Notes: generated by a model from the sequence alone, not told the origin. A DNA stretch of 64,000 nt from Pedobacter sp. KBW06 (GCF_003852525.1 NZ_QAJL01000005.1:34752-98751); one strand, 5' to 3'. Positions 40,478-50,175 are shown, counted from the first letter of the stretch. Translations and numbers: made by a program.

Positions 40478-41758
40478 ATGGAACCAAAACACACAAACGA
40501 AACCAATACCAGAAGAGATTTTATTACAAAGGCTGCCGTTGGGCTCGCCGCATTTACCATAGTGCCACGCTATGTATTGGGCGGTACGGGCTTTATTGCA
40601 CCCAGTGACCGGTTAACTAAAGCCGTAATCGGGGTGGGCTCCATGGGCCGGGGCCATTTTGAATATGATGGAACACAGGTGGTGGCCATCTGCGATGTAG
40701 ACACCAGGCACATTGCAAAAGCAACATCAATGTTAGATAAAGGCGTTAAAACCTTTAGCGACTACCGGGAACTGCTTAAATTACCTGAAGTAGATATTGT
40801 ACACATCGCCACTCCGCCGCACTGGCATGGGATCATGGCTGTCGATGCAGCCAATGCAGGAAAAGACATCTGGTGTGAAAAACCAATGACACATACCATT
40901 GGTGAAGGGAAACGTGTAATGGAAGCTGTTCAGAAACATGGCAGCATGTTCCGCCTCAATACCTGGTTTAGGTTTAAAGATACTTTTTACGGAATGGGAA
41001 CCACCGTTAAACCAGTAAAAAAATTGGTAGACAGTGGATTATTGGGATGGCCTTTAAAGGTTACCGTAGGAAAACATACGGGTTACGACTGGAAGTTTTA
41101 TTGGGTAGGGAAGGACAATCTTGCGCCTCAGCCCGTACCACCGGAACTGGATTACGACAGATGGCTTGGCCCGGCACCGTATAAACCTTACAATGAACAC
41201 CGCGTTCATCAGACTTTCCGTGGTTACTGGGATTATGATGGAGGTGGTCTGAGTGATATGGGACAACATTATATCGATCCGATCCAGTACTTTTTAGGCA
41301 AGGATGATACCAGCCCGGTTTCCGTTGAAATAGATGCCCCGCAACAACATACTGATGCCGTTGGGACCTGGAGAAGAATCACCTATACTTATGCTGATGG
41401 TTGCCAGATCATTTTAGATGGCGAAGGAAAGGATACCAATGTCCCTTACATCGAAGGACCTAAAGGTAAATTATATCCCGGCTTTAAATCGGATATACCA
41501 GACCTGGAAAGGAAACTGGCTGCATTCCCTGATCCTGCACCGCAAATGACGGATTTTGTGACCTCTGTTAAAACAAGACAGAAGTTTGCTTTGAATGAAG
41601 AGAATGGACATCGCTCCTGTAATATTGTGAATATGGGATTGGTTGCGCTGAGACTGGGACGTTCTTTAAAGTTCGATCCTGTAAAACAGGAATTTATTGA
41701 TGATGAAGGTGCAAACAGGTTGATTAACCCTGTCATGCGTGCACCCTTTTCCATTTAA
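40478..41758 (+). CDS. Tat-exported Gfo/Idh/MocA-family oxidoreductase (first of two)
   Basis: 426 residues. A twin-arginine signal, TRRDFITKAAVGLAAF (11-26), leads to the Rossmann motif VIGVGSMGRG and the conserved catalytic EKP motif (WCEKPMTHTI, about 139-148). The C-terminal half is the alpha/beta substrate domain (NTWFRF, DYDGGGLSDMGQHYID). Tat export lets it reach the periplasm with its NAD(P) bound. Family members in this setting oxidise a sugar hydroxyl, often at C3, or reduce the keto form. It is the first gene of the unit with the DUF1080 hydrolase and a second oxidoreductase. Confidence 0.92.
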   Translation: MEPKHTNETNTRRDFITKAAVGLAAFTIVPRYVLGGTGFIAPSDRLTKAVIGVGSMGRGHFEYDGTQVVAICDVDTRHIAKATSMLDKGVKTFSDYRELLKLPEVDIVHIATPPHWHGIMAVDAANAGKDIWCEKPMTHTIGEGKRVMEAVQKHGSMFRLNTWFRFKDTFYGMGTTVKPVKKLVDSGLLGWPLKVTVGKHTGYDWKFYWVGKDNLAPQPVPPELDYDRWLGPAPYKPYNEHRVHQTFRGYWDYDGGGLSDMGQHYIDPIQYFLGKDDTSPVSVEIDAPQQHTDAVGTWRRITYTYADGCQIILDGEGKDTNVPYIEGPKGKLYPGFKSDIPDLERKLAAFPDPAPQMTDFVTSVKTRQKFALNEENGHRSCNIVNMGLVALRLGRSLKFDPVKQEFIDDEGANRLINPVMRAPFSI

Positions 41759-41808
41759 TTAAATAGCGTATTAAATACAATTCAGATTCACATTTTACAC
41801 ATATCATA

Positions 41809-44800
41809 ATGATAAGAAAGATATTCTTTATCCTGCTGGCCGTAATCACACTGCAAAATATAGCTCAGGCACAGGAGAAAAAAGACCAACGTACAATAAC
41901 CACACGCATCGCTGATTTGCTTGCTCAAATGCCTGCAAAGGATGCAGCACTGCTGAAAAATAACATGAGCGACATCTCCCAGCTGGGAGAAGAGGGATAT
42001 GTGACTTTAATTACCGGGCTTACTGCTCCGGGTAAAGGAAACAATTCCCTGCTGGAATATGCTATTGGTGGTTTCTCTGCTTATGTTACGCAGCCGGGAC
42101 AGGAAAACTGGAGGAAAATGGCTGTTGCTGCTTATTGTAAAGCCTTGCCAAAACTTTCAGATCCGCAAAACAAATCATTTATCATCAGCCAGCTGGAGCT
42201 GGTTGGTAAAGAAGATGCGATTTCTTGTTTACAGGGTTTTCTAACAGATCCGCTTTTGGCAGATCCAGCCGGAAGGGCCCTTGTTAAAATCAATACGGTT
42301 GCCTCGAAAACAACACTGTTAAAAGCATTGAGCCAGGCAAACGGTGCTGCAAAGCTTTCCATCATTGAAGCTTTAGGCGACAGCCGTTTTAAGGATGCTG
42401 CGCCGGCGATTAATGCCCTGGCGGTAAGTAATGATATAAATACAGCCAAAGTAGCACTATATGCGCTTGCCTATATTGCCGATCCTTCTTCGGAAAATGT
42501 ACTTGCTGCAGCAGCCGAAAAAAGCGGTTATAAATTTGAAAACAGCAATGCGACGGCCGATTACCTGATTTATGCCAAACAGTTACTGGACAATGGGAAT
42601 ACTACCCTTGCGGAACAAATCGGTAAAAAATTACTGGCAAAAACTTCGGCTGATGAACATGTACGTGTTCGTACTGCTGCTTTAAAGATTTTGGTAGAGG
42701 CGAATAAAGAAGGCAACCAACAAATCCTGCTGGATGCTGCAGGCGACAAAAATGCAACTTATCGTGCGGCGGCATTAAAGTTCGCGGTTCCATATGTAAC
42801 TGCTGCTTCAACCGGAGCATGGGTTAAAAAACTAGGTGAGGCTGATGAGGAAGCAAAGGCAGATATCGTATACATGCTTGGCGAAAGCAATGCTACAGCA
42901 GCTTTACCTGCAATACTAAAACTGTTGAAGAGTAAAAATCAAAAAGTAAAACTGGCTGCCATCAATGCGGCTACAAATATAGGTCAGGAACAGGTGCTTG
43001 GCGATTTATTACAGGTGATGGGCAAAGCTGATGCTACAGATATTGCTGCCGTTTCGGGCGTGATTAACCGGATGAAAGGCAATGGCATTCCGGCAAAAGT
43101 TGCCGCGGCAATTCCCGCTGCAAAACCAGAGGTACAGGTTGCATTGATCAATATCCTTGCCTCGCGCGCTGCAAATTCAGAATTGAATGCCGTTTATGCG
43201 CAAATGAGAAGTAAAAACCCTCAGGTGCAGCAGGCAGCTTATACCGCTTTAAGTGCCGTGGTGGTAAATAACGATCTACCAAAGCTGTTTACATTACTCA
43301 ATGAAAATTCCGGAACGCAGGAACTGGCAGTACAGGCGGCAATTATTGCTGCAGTAAATGGCCCTGGTGATAAGACAGCACAAGTAGATGCTGTATTGCA
43401 GCAAATGAATACTGCTCCCGAAAATAAGAAATTACTCTACTATAAAGTCCTTGCAAATTTAGGTGGGGAACAGTCCTTAAAAGCAGTGTCTGATGGTTAT
43501 GCTTCCGGCAATGAACAAACGCAACAGGCGGCTTTAGAGGCATTATCTGCCTGGACGGATGGAACTGCTGCTGCAGCATTGATCAGGATTGCAAGGGAGA
43601 CAAAAAATCCGGCTTTCCTGAATACCGCAATTAATGGTTACCTGCGCGCCATAAAAGTAAGCAATGCCCCTGCAGAGCAGAAATTGTTATTGCTTCGCAA
43701 TGCCATGGCTGTTGCGCAAAGCCCGGAGCAGAAAAATCAGATCTTAAAAGCTACAGAACAGGCTAAATGTTTCAACGCCATCGTTTTTGCAGGTAAATAT
43801 TTAGATGATGCTGCTTTACAGCAGTCGGCAGCAAATGCAGTAATGAACATTACAATGGCTGGTGAATATAACGGTGAGCTGGTTAAAGGCTTGCTGAATA
43901 AAACCATAGCGGTCATCACTGGTGGTGACAGCGGTTATCAAAAAGAAGGAATGCGCAAATACATTTCAGAAATGAAAGCAGGAGCGGGTTTCGTGTCGAT
44001 GTTTAACGGAACCGACCTGACAGGTTGGAAAGGTCTTGTTGCTGACCCGATTAAACGTTCAAAAATGGATGCCAAAACCTTGGAGGCAGAACAGAAAAAG
44101 GCAGATGCAAAAGCATTGGACAGCTGGAAAGTTGCCAACGGCGAATTACAGTTTGCAAGTCATGGTGACAACCTGGTTACGGCTAAAAAATATGGTGATT
44201 TTGAAATGCTGGTAGACTGGAAAATCATCGATGATAAAAAAGGAGAGGGCGATGCCGGGATTTACCTTCGCGGTACACCTCAGGTTCAGATCTGGGACAA
44301 CGCACGTACAAAAGTAGGTGCCCAGGTAGGCTCAGGAGGTTTGTATAACAACCAGGTTAATGAAAGTAAACCACTGACGGTTGCAGACAATAAACTGGAT
44401 GAATGGAATACCTTCCGCATTTTGATGAAAGGTGACCGTGTTACGGTTTATCTGAACGGCGTACTGGTAACGGACAATGTGATCCTGGAAAATTATTGGG
44501 ATAAGAACATGGCGATTTTTGCAGAAGAGCAGATCGAATTGCAGGCGCATGGTTCTCCGGTAGCTTACCGCGATCTGTACATCAGGGAGCTTCCACGTGT
44601 GAAAGCTTTTGAATTGACTGCACAGGAAAAAAAGGAAGGTTATAAAGTGCTTTTTGATGGTACCAATATGCACAGCTGGATGGGCAATACCACCGATTAT
44701 GTGATCGAAGATGGAAACATTGCCATCCGTCCGAAACCGGGAAAAGGTTCTGGTGGTAACTTATTTACCAAAGAAGAATTCAGCGATTTCGTTTACCGTT

Positions 44801-45228
44801 TTGAATTTCAACTGACACCGGGAGCAAACAATGGTTTAGGAATCAGGGCCCCTTTAGAGGGAGATGCCGCTTACCAGGGAATGGAACTCCAGATCCTGGA
44901 TAGTGAAGCACCGATCTATAAAGACCTGCATGTTTATCAGTATCATGGTTCCATCTACGGTACAATTCCAGCAAAACGAGGCTTTTTAAAACCTGTAGGG
45001 GAATGGAACTATGAAGAGGTAATTGTAAAAGGCCCTAAAATTAAAGTGATCCTGAACGGAACGGTAATTCTGGATGCAGACATTACTGATGCCAGAAAGA
45101 ATGGTGCAGCTGATGGTCAGCCTCATCCTGGATTAATGCGCAACAGCGGCCATATTGGCTTCCTTGGTCATGGTTCTCCGGTACAGTTCAGAAACATCAG
45201 AATCAAAGACCTGAGTAAAGGGAAATAA
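41809..45228 (+). CDS. Exported HEAT-repeat protein with two C-terminal DUF1080 (3-keto-glycoside hydrolase) domains
   Basis: 1139 residues, much larger than single-domain DUF1080 proteins (about 250). Signal peptide ends about residue 21 (IAQAQ). Residues about 30-710 are alanine-rich helical pairs of HEAT/Armadillo type (for example ALLKNNMSDISQLGEEGYVT, AALEALSAWTDGTAAAAL). Two concanavalin-like DUF1080 domains follow: about 725-930, opening FVSMFNGTDLTGWKG, and about 943-1135, opening YKVLFDGTNMHSW. DUF1080 proteins cleave 3-keto-glycosides after an oxidoreductase has made the ketone. The helical superhelix could be a docking scaffold for polymer or for the partner enzymes. Flanked by two Gfo/Idh/MocA genes. 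Confidence 0.88.
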   Translation: MIRKIFFILLAVITLQNIAQAQEKKDQRTITTRIADLLAQMPAKDAALLKNNMSDISQLGEEGYVTLITGLTAPGKGNNSLLEYAIGGFSAYVTQPGQENWRKMAVAAYCKALPKLSDPQNKSFIISQLELVGKEDAISCLQGFLTDPLLADPAGRALVKINTVASKTTLLKALSQANGAAKLSIIEALGDSRFKDAAPAINALAVSNDINTAKVALYALAYIADPSSENVLAAAAEKSGYKFENSNATADYLIYAKQLLDNGNTTLAEQIGKKLLAKTSADEHVRVRTAALKILVEANKEGNQQILLDAAGDKNATYRAAALKFAVPYVTAASTGAWVKKLGEADEEAKADIVYMLGESNATAALPAILKLLKSKNQKVKLAAINAATNIGQEQVLGDLLQVMGKADATDIAAVSGVINRMKGNGIPAKVAAAIPAAKPEVQVALINILASRAANSELNAVYAQMRSKNPQVQQAAYTALSAVVVNNDLPKLFTLLNENSGTQELAVQAAIIAAVNGPGDKTAQVDAVLQQMNTAPENKKLLYYKVLANLGGEQSLKAVSDGYASGNEQTQQAALEALSAWTDGTAAAALIRIARETKNPAFLNTAINGYLRAIKVSNAPAEQKLLLLRNAMAVAQSPEQKNQILKATEQAKCFNAIVFAGKYLDDAALQQSAANAVMNITMAGEYNGELVKGLLNKTIAVITGGDSGYQKEGMRKYISEMKAGAGFVSMFNGTDLTGWKGLVADPIKRSKMDAKTLEAEQKKADAKALDSWKVANGELQFASHGDNLVTAKKYGDFEMLVDWKIIDDKKGEGDAGIYLRGTPQVQIWDNARTKVGAQVGSGGLYNNQVNESKPLTVADNKLDEWNTFRILMKGDRVTVYLNGVLVTDNVILENYWDKNMAIFAEEQIELQAHGSPVAYRDLYIRELPRVKAFELTAQEKKEGYKVLFDGTNMHSWMGNTTDYVIEDGNIAIRPKPGKGSGGNLFTKEEFSDFVYRFEFQLTPGANNGLGIRAPLEGDAAYQGMELQILDSEAPIYKDLHVYQYHGSIYGTIPAKRGFLKPVGEWNYEEVIVKGPKIKVILNGTVILDADITDARKNGAADGQPHPGLMRNSGHIGFLGHGSPVQFRNIRIKDLSKGK

Positions 45229-45333
45229 CCCGGCCGTCGAGGAGTCAGCTGATCCCTGAGACGACAAATAAAGCGAAAAATAAAAGACCCTGAAAAAGGG
45301 TAAATGGTATTGGAAATACAAAAGAAGATAAAA

Positions 45334-46791
45334 ATGACTGAAGAAAATAAAGATTCAGCTGCAAATAGTTCAAGAAGAAACTTTATTAAGACAACCGCAC
45401 TGGCAGCGGCAGGATTTATGATTGTACCCCGTCATGTATTGGGCGGAAAAGGATTTTTAGCGCCCAGCGACCGGCTTATGGTTGCTGGTGTTGGCGTAGG
45501 AGGAAAAGGAGAGAGTGATCTGGAAAGGGTCTATAGTGGAGGTAAATCTGACATCGCCTTTCTGTGTGATGTGGACGACAGAAGGGCCGCGGGATCGGTT
45601 AAGCGGTTCCCTAAAGCCAAATATTATAAAGATTACCGGCAGATGCTGGATAAGGAAGCCAAAAATATTGATGGTGTGGTGATCTCCACACCAGACCATA
45701 CCCATGCGATGATTGCCATGGCAGCGATGCAGCTCGGGAAACACGTCTATGTACAAAAGCCTTTAACCCACGATATTTACGAAGCACGCAAGCTGACAGA
45801 AGCGGCAAAGCGTTACCAGGTGGTTACCCAAATGGGAAATCAGGGCGCATCCGGCGATGGGGTAAGACAGCTGCAGGACTGGTGTGATGCCGGGCTGATC
45901 GGTAAAGTGGAAACAGTCTATTGCTGGACAGACCGGCCGGTATGGCCTCAGGGCATTTTATGGCCCTCAACAGCTGCAGAGATTCCAAAAGAACTGGATT
46001 GGGACTTGTGGTTAGGTTGCGCTCCTTACAAACCTTATATCGATAAAATGGTTCCTTTTAACTGGAGAGGCTGGTGGGATTACGGTACCGGCGCTATCGG
46101 CGATATGGGTTGTCACCTTGTGGAGCCGCCTTTCAGAATCTTAGGACTGGATACACCAATCGATGTGCAGTGCAGTGTGGGCAGCATTTATGTAGATGAA
46201 TTTAAAAGGGGATATTTTCCTGACAGTTGTCCGCCATCGAGCCATGTGATCATGACTTTTGAAAAAACGAAGAAAACTAAAGGTAACCTGGAACTTCATT
46301 GGATGGACGGAGGGATTAAACCCGAACGTCCGGAAGAACTGGAAGCCAACGAAGCTTTTGGTGCCAATGGCGTATTGTTCATCGGAACGAAAGGAAAAAT
46401 GATGTGTGATGTATATGGTGCCAACCCAAGGTTATTGCCATTGTCGAAGAATGCAGAAGACCGTACGAAAAGAAAAACTCCTTTGGTACCGGGTGGGGTA
46501 GACGGACATTATACCCAATGGGCAGAAGCAGCGATTGCAGGTTATGGTAAAATAAACCTGAGCTCACCATTCGAAACGGCAGGCCCGCTTACAGAAACAC
46601 TTCTAATCGCCAACCTGGCGATCAGGGGAACGGACGTGAGGAGGACCAAAGCTGATGGCAATGGTTTTGACTATCCCGGAAGAGACATTAAGCTACTTTG
46701 GGACAAGCAAAACCTTAGGGTCACCAATTTTGATGAAGTAAATCAGTTTGTTAAACGTGAATACCGCCAGGGCTGGAGCCTTGGAGCATAA
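45334..46791 (+). CDS. Tat-exported Gfo/Idh/MocA-family oxidoreductase (second of two)
   Basis: 485 residues from the ATG at 45334; the extra ten codons upstream are not needed. Twin-arginine signal SSRRNFIKTTALAAAGF. Rossmann motif GVGVGGKGESDL. The catalytic EKP position reads VQKPLTHDI, so Glu is replaced by Gln, a variant seen in parts of the family. WDLWLGCAPYKPY and GWWDYGTGAIGDMGCHLVE are typical of the long secreted subgroup. It is about 60 residues longer than its partner at 40478 and not a simple duplicate, so the two may do sequential or opposite redox steps. A terminator follows. Confidence 0.92.
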   Translation: MTEENKDSAANSSRRNFIKTTALAAAGFMIVPRHVLGGKGFLAPSDRLMVAGVGVGGKGESDLERVYSGGKSDIAFLCDVDDRRAAGSVKRFPKAKYYKDYRQMLDKEAKNIDGVVISTPDHTHAMIAMAAMQLGKHVYVQKPLTHDIYEARKLTEAAKRYQVVTQMGNQGASGDGVRQLQDWCDAGLIGKVETVYCWTDRPVWPQGILWPSTAAEIPKELDWDLWLGCAPYKPYIDKMVPFNWRGWWDYGTGAIGDMGCHLVEPPFRILGLDTPIDVQCSVGSIYVDEFKRGYFPDSCPPSSHVIMTFEKTKKTKGNLELHWMDGGIKPERPEELEANEAFGANGVLFIGTKGKMMCDVYGANPRLLPLSKNAEDRTKRKTPLVPGGVDGHYTQWAEAAIAGYGKINLSSPFETAGPLTETLLIANLAIRGTDVRRTKADGNGFDYPGRDIKLLWDKQNLRVTNFDEVNQFVKREYRQGWSLGA

Positions 46792-46816
46792 GTATCAATT
46801 GATAAAGATCATAAAG

Positions 46817-46853
46817 AAAAGCACGGGCAGCTAAGTTGTCCGTGCTTTTTTAT
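46817..46853. terminator. Bidirectional terminator closing the Gfo/DUF1080 unit
   Basis: Stem AAAAGCACGG (46817-46826) / CCGTGCTTTT (46840-46849), with a T-run on the + strand. The convergent AraC gene on the other strand ends at 46882. Confidence 0.85.
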
Positions 46854-46881
46854 TGTACTTAAATTCAGTATCTACAGCTGA

Positions 46882-47799
46882 TCAATTAAAGGATTGCCGG
46901 AATTCCAGGGGCGATACATTGGTTTTCCTTTTAAACAGCTTATTGAAAGACTGCGGATGTTCAAATCCCAGTTGATAGGCCACTTCCGCAACCGATAAAC
47001 TACTCGTAGACAACATCTCTTTTGCCTTATCAATGAGCTGATGGTGGATGTATTGCTGTGCATTCTGACCGATCAGGGAACGGAGCATATCGCTTAAATA
47101 ACGTGGGGAAACATTGAGCTGCCCGGCCAGGTATTGTACCGTAGGCAAGCCATTAACCAATGCTGTTTTAAGGTTCAGGTAATTGTTTAACAGGCTTTCC
47201 AATGCGCTTAATAAATCACTGTTGACCGCTTTCCTAGTCAGGAACTGACGTTTGTAAAAACGGTTGCTGTAATTGAGCAGCAACTCGATTTGTGTAACGA
47301 TCACATCCTGACTATACTCGTCTATGGCAGACTGCAGTTCATCTTCAATATTCCTGAAGATCGAAATGATAATGTTTTTCTCTTTGTCAGACAAATGAAG
47401 CGCCTCATTGGTGTCGTAAGAAAAGAAACCAAAGTTTTTGATGGTTTTCCCTAAGGGATAGTTTCTGATAAAGTCAGGATGGATGAGCAGGGTATGCCCC
47501 TTGTATTCTGTATCATCATCGGCGGTAGCCAGCACCTGATTGGGCGAGGTGAAGACCATGCCGCCCTCATCAAAATCATAATAACTTTGCCCATATTTGA
47601 TCTTTCCATGAAGCCCTTTTTTATAGGAGATCTTATAGAAATTAAGTATAAAAGAGCCGGGCAACTGATCCTTATCTATGGCAATTGCAGTATTGTCGAC
47701 CAGGCTTACCAGAGGATGCAAAGGCTTTGGCAAGCCCAGCACCCGATGTAAGTCTGATATCGAATTGAACTGATGTGGAATGTTTTCTTCTCTTTTCAC
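46882..47799 (-). CDS. AraC-family transcriptional regulator
   Basis: 305 residues. The N-terminal 190 residues form an effector/cupin-like domain without a recognisable ligand signature. The C-terminal double helix-turn-helix has TVQYLAGQLNVSPRYLSDML and SVAEVAYQLGFEHPQSFNKLF (then FKRKTNVSPLEFR). It lies 18 bases after the short-chain dehydrogenase on the same strand, so the two are cotranscribed. In this common arrangement the regulator controls its own dehydrogenase in response to a small molecule. Confidence 0.88.
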   Translation of the reverse strand: MKREENIPHQFNSISDLHRVLGLPKPLHPLVSLVDNTAIAIDKDQLPGSFILNFYKISYKKGLHGKIKYGQSYYDFDEGGMVFTSPNQVLATADDDTEYKGHTLLIHPDFIRNYPLGKTIKNFGFFSYDTNEALHLSDKEKNIIISIFRNIEDELQSAIDEYSQDVIVTQIELLLNYSNRFYKRQFLTRKAVNSDLLSALESLLNNYLNLKTALVNGLPTVQYLAGQLNVSPRYLSDMLRSLIGQNAQQYIHHQLIDKAKEMLSTSSLSVAEVAYQLGFEHPQSFNKLFKRKTNVSPLEFRQSFN

Positions 47800-47817
47800 C
47801 TGATAAAGATAAGCAGT

Positions 47818-48615
47818 TTAATTTCCTAAAAAGGTCTGTCCCATTTGTTTTCTGAAAGCTTCATCGCCCAGTTCCAGTCGCTGTGCATAGAGCGCTTTTG
47901 CATCTTCGCCTGCCACATACCTGAGCTGGTCTTTGCCATCTGTAGCTGCCTCATATACCACATCTGCAATCTGTTCTGCCGGGGTAAAATGATTTTCGTC
48001 AAATCCTGAAAACATCTTTTCTACCCATTTCTCATAGACCGGATGTGTAGACATATCGGCAGAGCGACTTAAAAAATCTGTCTTTATACCACCGGGTGAG
48101 ACGGTCTTGATGCCCACACCGATTTTCTTTAACTCAAAGGCCATGCTTTCGCTCCAGCCTTCCAAAGCCCATTTTGTGGCATGGTATACCGAACTGAAAG
48201 GGAAAGTGATCAAACCGCCGATAGAGGTGGTGGAGATGAACAGTCCTGCCTGTCTTTCCCTGAAGTAAGGAATGAAGGCCTGTGTAACCCGGATTACCCC
48301 TAAAATATTGGTGTCCAGCTGACGCACAAGCTGCGCATCGCTAGTCGACTCCAAAGGGCCCATTAATCCATAACCTGCATTGTTAAAAACGACATCGATA
48401 TCGCCCGAAGCAATGGCTTCCCGGGTTGTTGCTTCAATCTGAGCAAGGTTCGTAACATCCAAGGGCAACAGGCCGATGTTCTCTATTAAATTCAATTCTT
48501 TTTCTTCCTCAGGCTTACGCATGGTAGCGATTACTTTCCAGCCTTTTGATGCAAATAATTTTGCTGTTGCTTTTCCCAAACCTGTGGAGGCTCCCGTGAT
48601 GAATATTGTTTTCAT
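47818..48615 (-). CDS. Short-chain dehydrogenase/reductase (SDR)
   Basis: 265 residues from the ATG at 48615 (MKTIFITGASTGLGKATA); seven extra codons upstream are unlikely. Classical SDR: TGASTGLG cofactor motif (8-15), NNAGYG (about 85), the catalytic Ser in STTSIGG, Tyr and Lys in YHATKWALEG, and the SPGGIKTDF segment. The early Thr-Met-Arg-Lys after the second strand suggests NADPH preference. The substrate is unknown. First gene of a two-gene unit with the AraC regulator. Confidence 0.9.
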   Translation of the reverse strand: MKTIFITGASTGLGKATAKLFASKGWKVIATMRKPEEEKELNLIENIGLLPLDVTNLAQIEATTREAIASGDIDVVFNNAGYGLMGPLESTSDAQLVRQLDTNILGVIRVTQAFIPYFRERQAGLFISTTSIGGLITFPFSSVYHATKWALEGWSESMAFELKKIGVGIKTVSPGGIKTDFLSRSADMSTHPVYEKWVEKMFSGFDENHFTPAEQIADVVYEAATDGKDQLRYVAGEDAKALYAQRLELGDEAFRKQMGQTFLGN

Positions 48616-48695
48616 TTTCTTTTCTGATTTGATCACAAAATTCTATCCTTTTCGCCGCAGGGATGTATCCAAAATGGTAGTTATTGTAGCCGCTT

Positions 48696-48857
48696 TTACA
48701 AAGTGACCTTACCCAGCCTGTCTGTCATCATTTCGGTAAACCATAAATTGCCGCCCTTGTCTTTTCTGATGCGGTGCATCATTACCGAACGGCTGGGAAC
48801 AACATGGCTTGTAAAAGGCACGCCGCTAATATAAAGTTCAGCTAAAATGAAAACCAT
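48696..48857 (-). pseudogene. 3' remnant of a streptogramin-lyase-like (Vgb) gene
   Basis: A 53-codon frame on the complement opens at ATG 48857 and ends at 48696. Its last part reads GGNLWFTEMMTDRLGKVTL. The G-N-L-W-F-T-E...R-[IL]-G pattern is the repeat signature of virginiamycin B lyase-like beta-propellers, where it occurs up to seven times. Only one blade remains, and the upstream side is cut off by the universal-stress-protein gene region. This looks like the tail of a deleted gene rather than a functional protein. Confidence 0.5.
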
Positions 48858-48961
48858 ATGGGTGATGCAGATCAGCTTAATAAATGACGCGTGTCATAGC
48901 TTACTGGAATATCATTCCGGACATTTGGTGTTGTAAATCCTCCATTACTCAACCAGATCAT

Positions 48962-49828
48962 ATGAAAACAATAGTTTTATTAACAGACTTTTCCGAGAGT
49001 AGTAACCATGCTGCAGCATATGGTTATCATTTGGCAAAATTTTTACAGTTAGACGTACTTTTATGTAATGCCATCTTTGTTCCGGTTGCAGTTGCCGAGG
49101 CGGGAGGATTCGTTTGGTCAATGAATGGATTTGACGGACTCATTGAAGATAGTCATGAAGAACTGAAGCGCCTGAAGAAACATTTTGAACATACCGATCA
49201 TTCTGCTGGTTTTCATCCGCAGATCAGCTGTGTCAATCAGACGGGCAGGCTCTCAGATGTATTGGAAAACGTAATGGACATTTGTGATGCAGAAATGGTG
49301 GTTATGGGAACTCACCGTAAAGGTACTGGACATTTCTTTTTAGAGAACAATACCAGAAATATGATCAACTCCGCAACAGATCCTTTGTTACTGGTTCCTC
49401 CAATGGCAGATTTGGGTAGATTAGGGAAAATCGTGTATGCCACCGATTTCAGCTATCCGGAACAGGATATTAAAGCTATTGCAAACCTCGTCCCTTTAGC
49501 CAGTGCATTCAGTGCAAAGATTCTGGTGACAAAGATTCATACCCTTCATGAGGAAAGAGCTGATCATAAGGAGGGAGTAAACAGATTAATTACAAAAGTT
49601 ATCGCCCAGACCTGCTATCCTGATATTTTTTATAAACCTATCGAAAATGAACAGGTAGGTATTGGGTTAAGTTTGTGCTGTGAAGAAGAACAAGTCGACT
49701 TACTGGTGATGGTACACCGTTCGCACGACTTTGTCGATGTGATTTTGAAAGGTAGCGATACACAAAAAATGGCGAAACATACAAACATTCCACTGCTGGT
49801 TTTGCCGGGCGATAGCAGTAAAATCTGA
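48962..49828 (+). CDS. Universal stress protein, tandem UspA domains
   Basis: 288 residues from the ATG at 48962; the frame extends 26 codons upstream, but that part lacks family similarity. Two UspA folds in tandem: the first begins MKTIVLLTDFSESSNHAAAY and has MGTHRKGTGHFFLENNTRN, the ATP-type G2xG9x-like loop. The second begins KIVYATDFSYPEQD and ends LLVMVHRSHDFVD, where the loop is degenerate. Cytoplasmic. Such proteins are induced by starvation and redox stress; their exact action is unclear. A single gene. Confidence 0.88.
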   Translation: MKTIVLLTDFSESSNHAAAYGYHLAKFLQLDVLLCNAIFVPVAVAEAGGFVWSMNGFDGLIEDSHEELKRLKKHFEHTDHSAGFHPQISCVNQTGRLSDVLENVMDICDAEMVVMGTHRKGTGHFFLENNTRNMINSATDPLLLVPPMADLGRLGKIVYATDFSYPEQDIKAIANLVPLASAFSAKILVTKIHTLHEERADHKEGVNRLITKVIAQTCYPDIFYKPIENEQVGIGLSLCCEEEQVDLLVMVHRSHDFVDVILKGSDTQKMAKHTNIPLLVLPGDSSKI

Positions 49829-49844
49829 TCTTAATAAATTAAGC

Positions 49845-50085
49845 TCATTGCAGTTGCTGCCTAAAAGCAATCTTCTGTTCAGCTTCTGACATTTTAACCG
49901 GTTGCGCTTTCAGTGGATCTTCATCCGGTTTATACAAGTTGCTTACCCGCCTTTAACACGATTACAAGCGGGGCTGCATCGAGTATAGACCTAATATAGA
50001 GCCTGTTTGCCGCGTGTGTAGCCGGAAGCATTTCCAGTACTGCAAGGTACAGAACATTTCCCTCCTTGATTCCGGATAGGATTTG
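49845..50085 (-). pseudogene. Decayed gene remnant, origin unclear
   Basis: In this 383-base interval the complement keeps coding-like stretches in two frames. One, ending at the stop at 49845, reads YKPDEDPLKAQPVKMSEAEQ and nine more residues. Another, just upstream and one frame off, includes GNVLYLAVLEMLPATH and LDAAPLVIVLKAGK. They join at about 49950 if one base is shifted. Earlier upstream the third frame shows GYPAEIANPIRNQGG. The mix suggests a gene with at least two frameshifts that lost its 5' end. I could not assign a family; an adaptor or exported protein is a guess only. Confidence 0.3.
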
Positions 50086-50175
50086 CTATTTCGGCCGGAT
50101 ACCCGACAAGATTGGAAGAAATGATAAAAAACGAATAAATCGCATCAACTTTAACCACATTCCGTTTTTATACAA

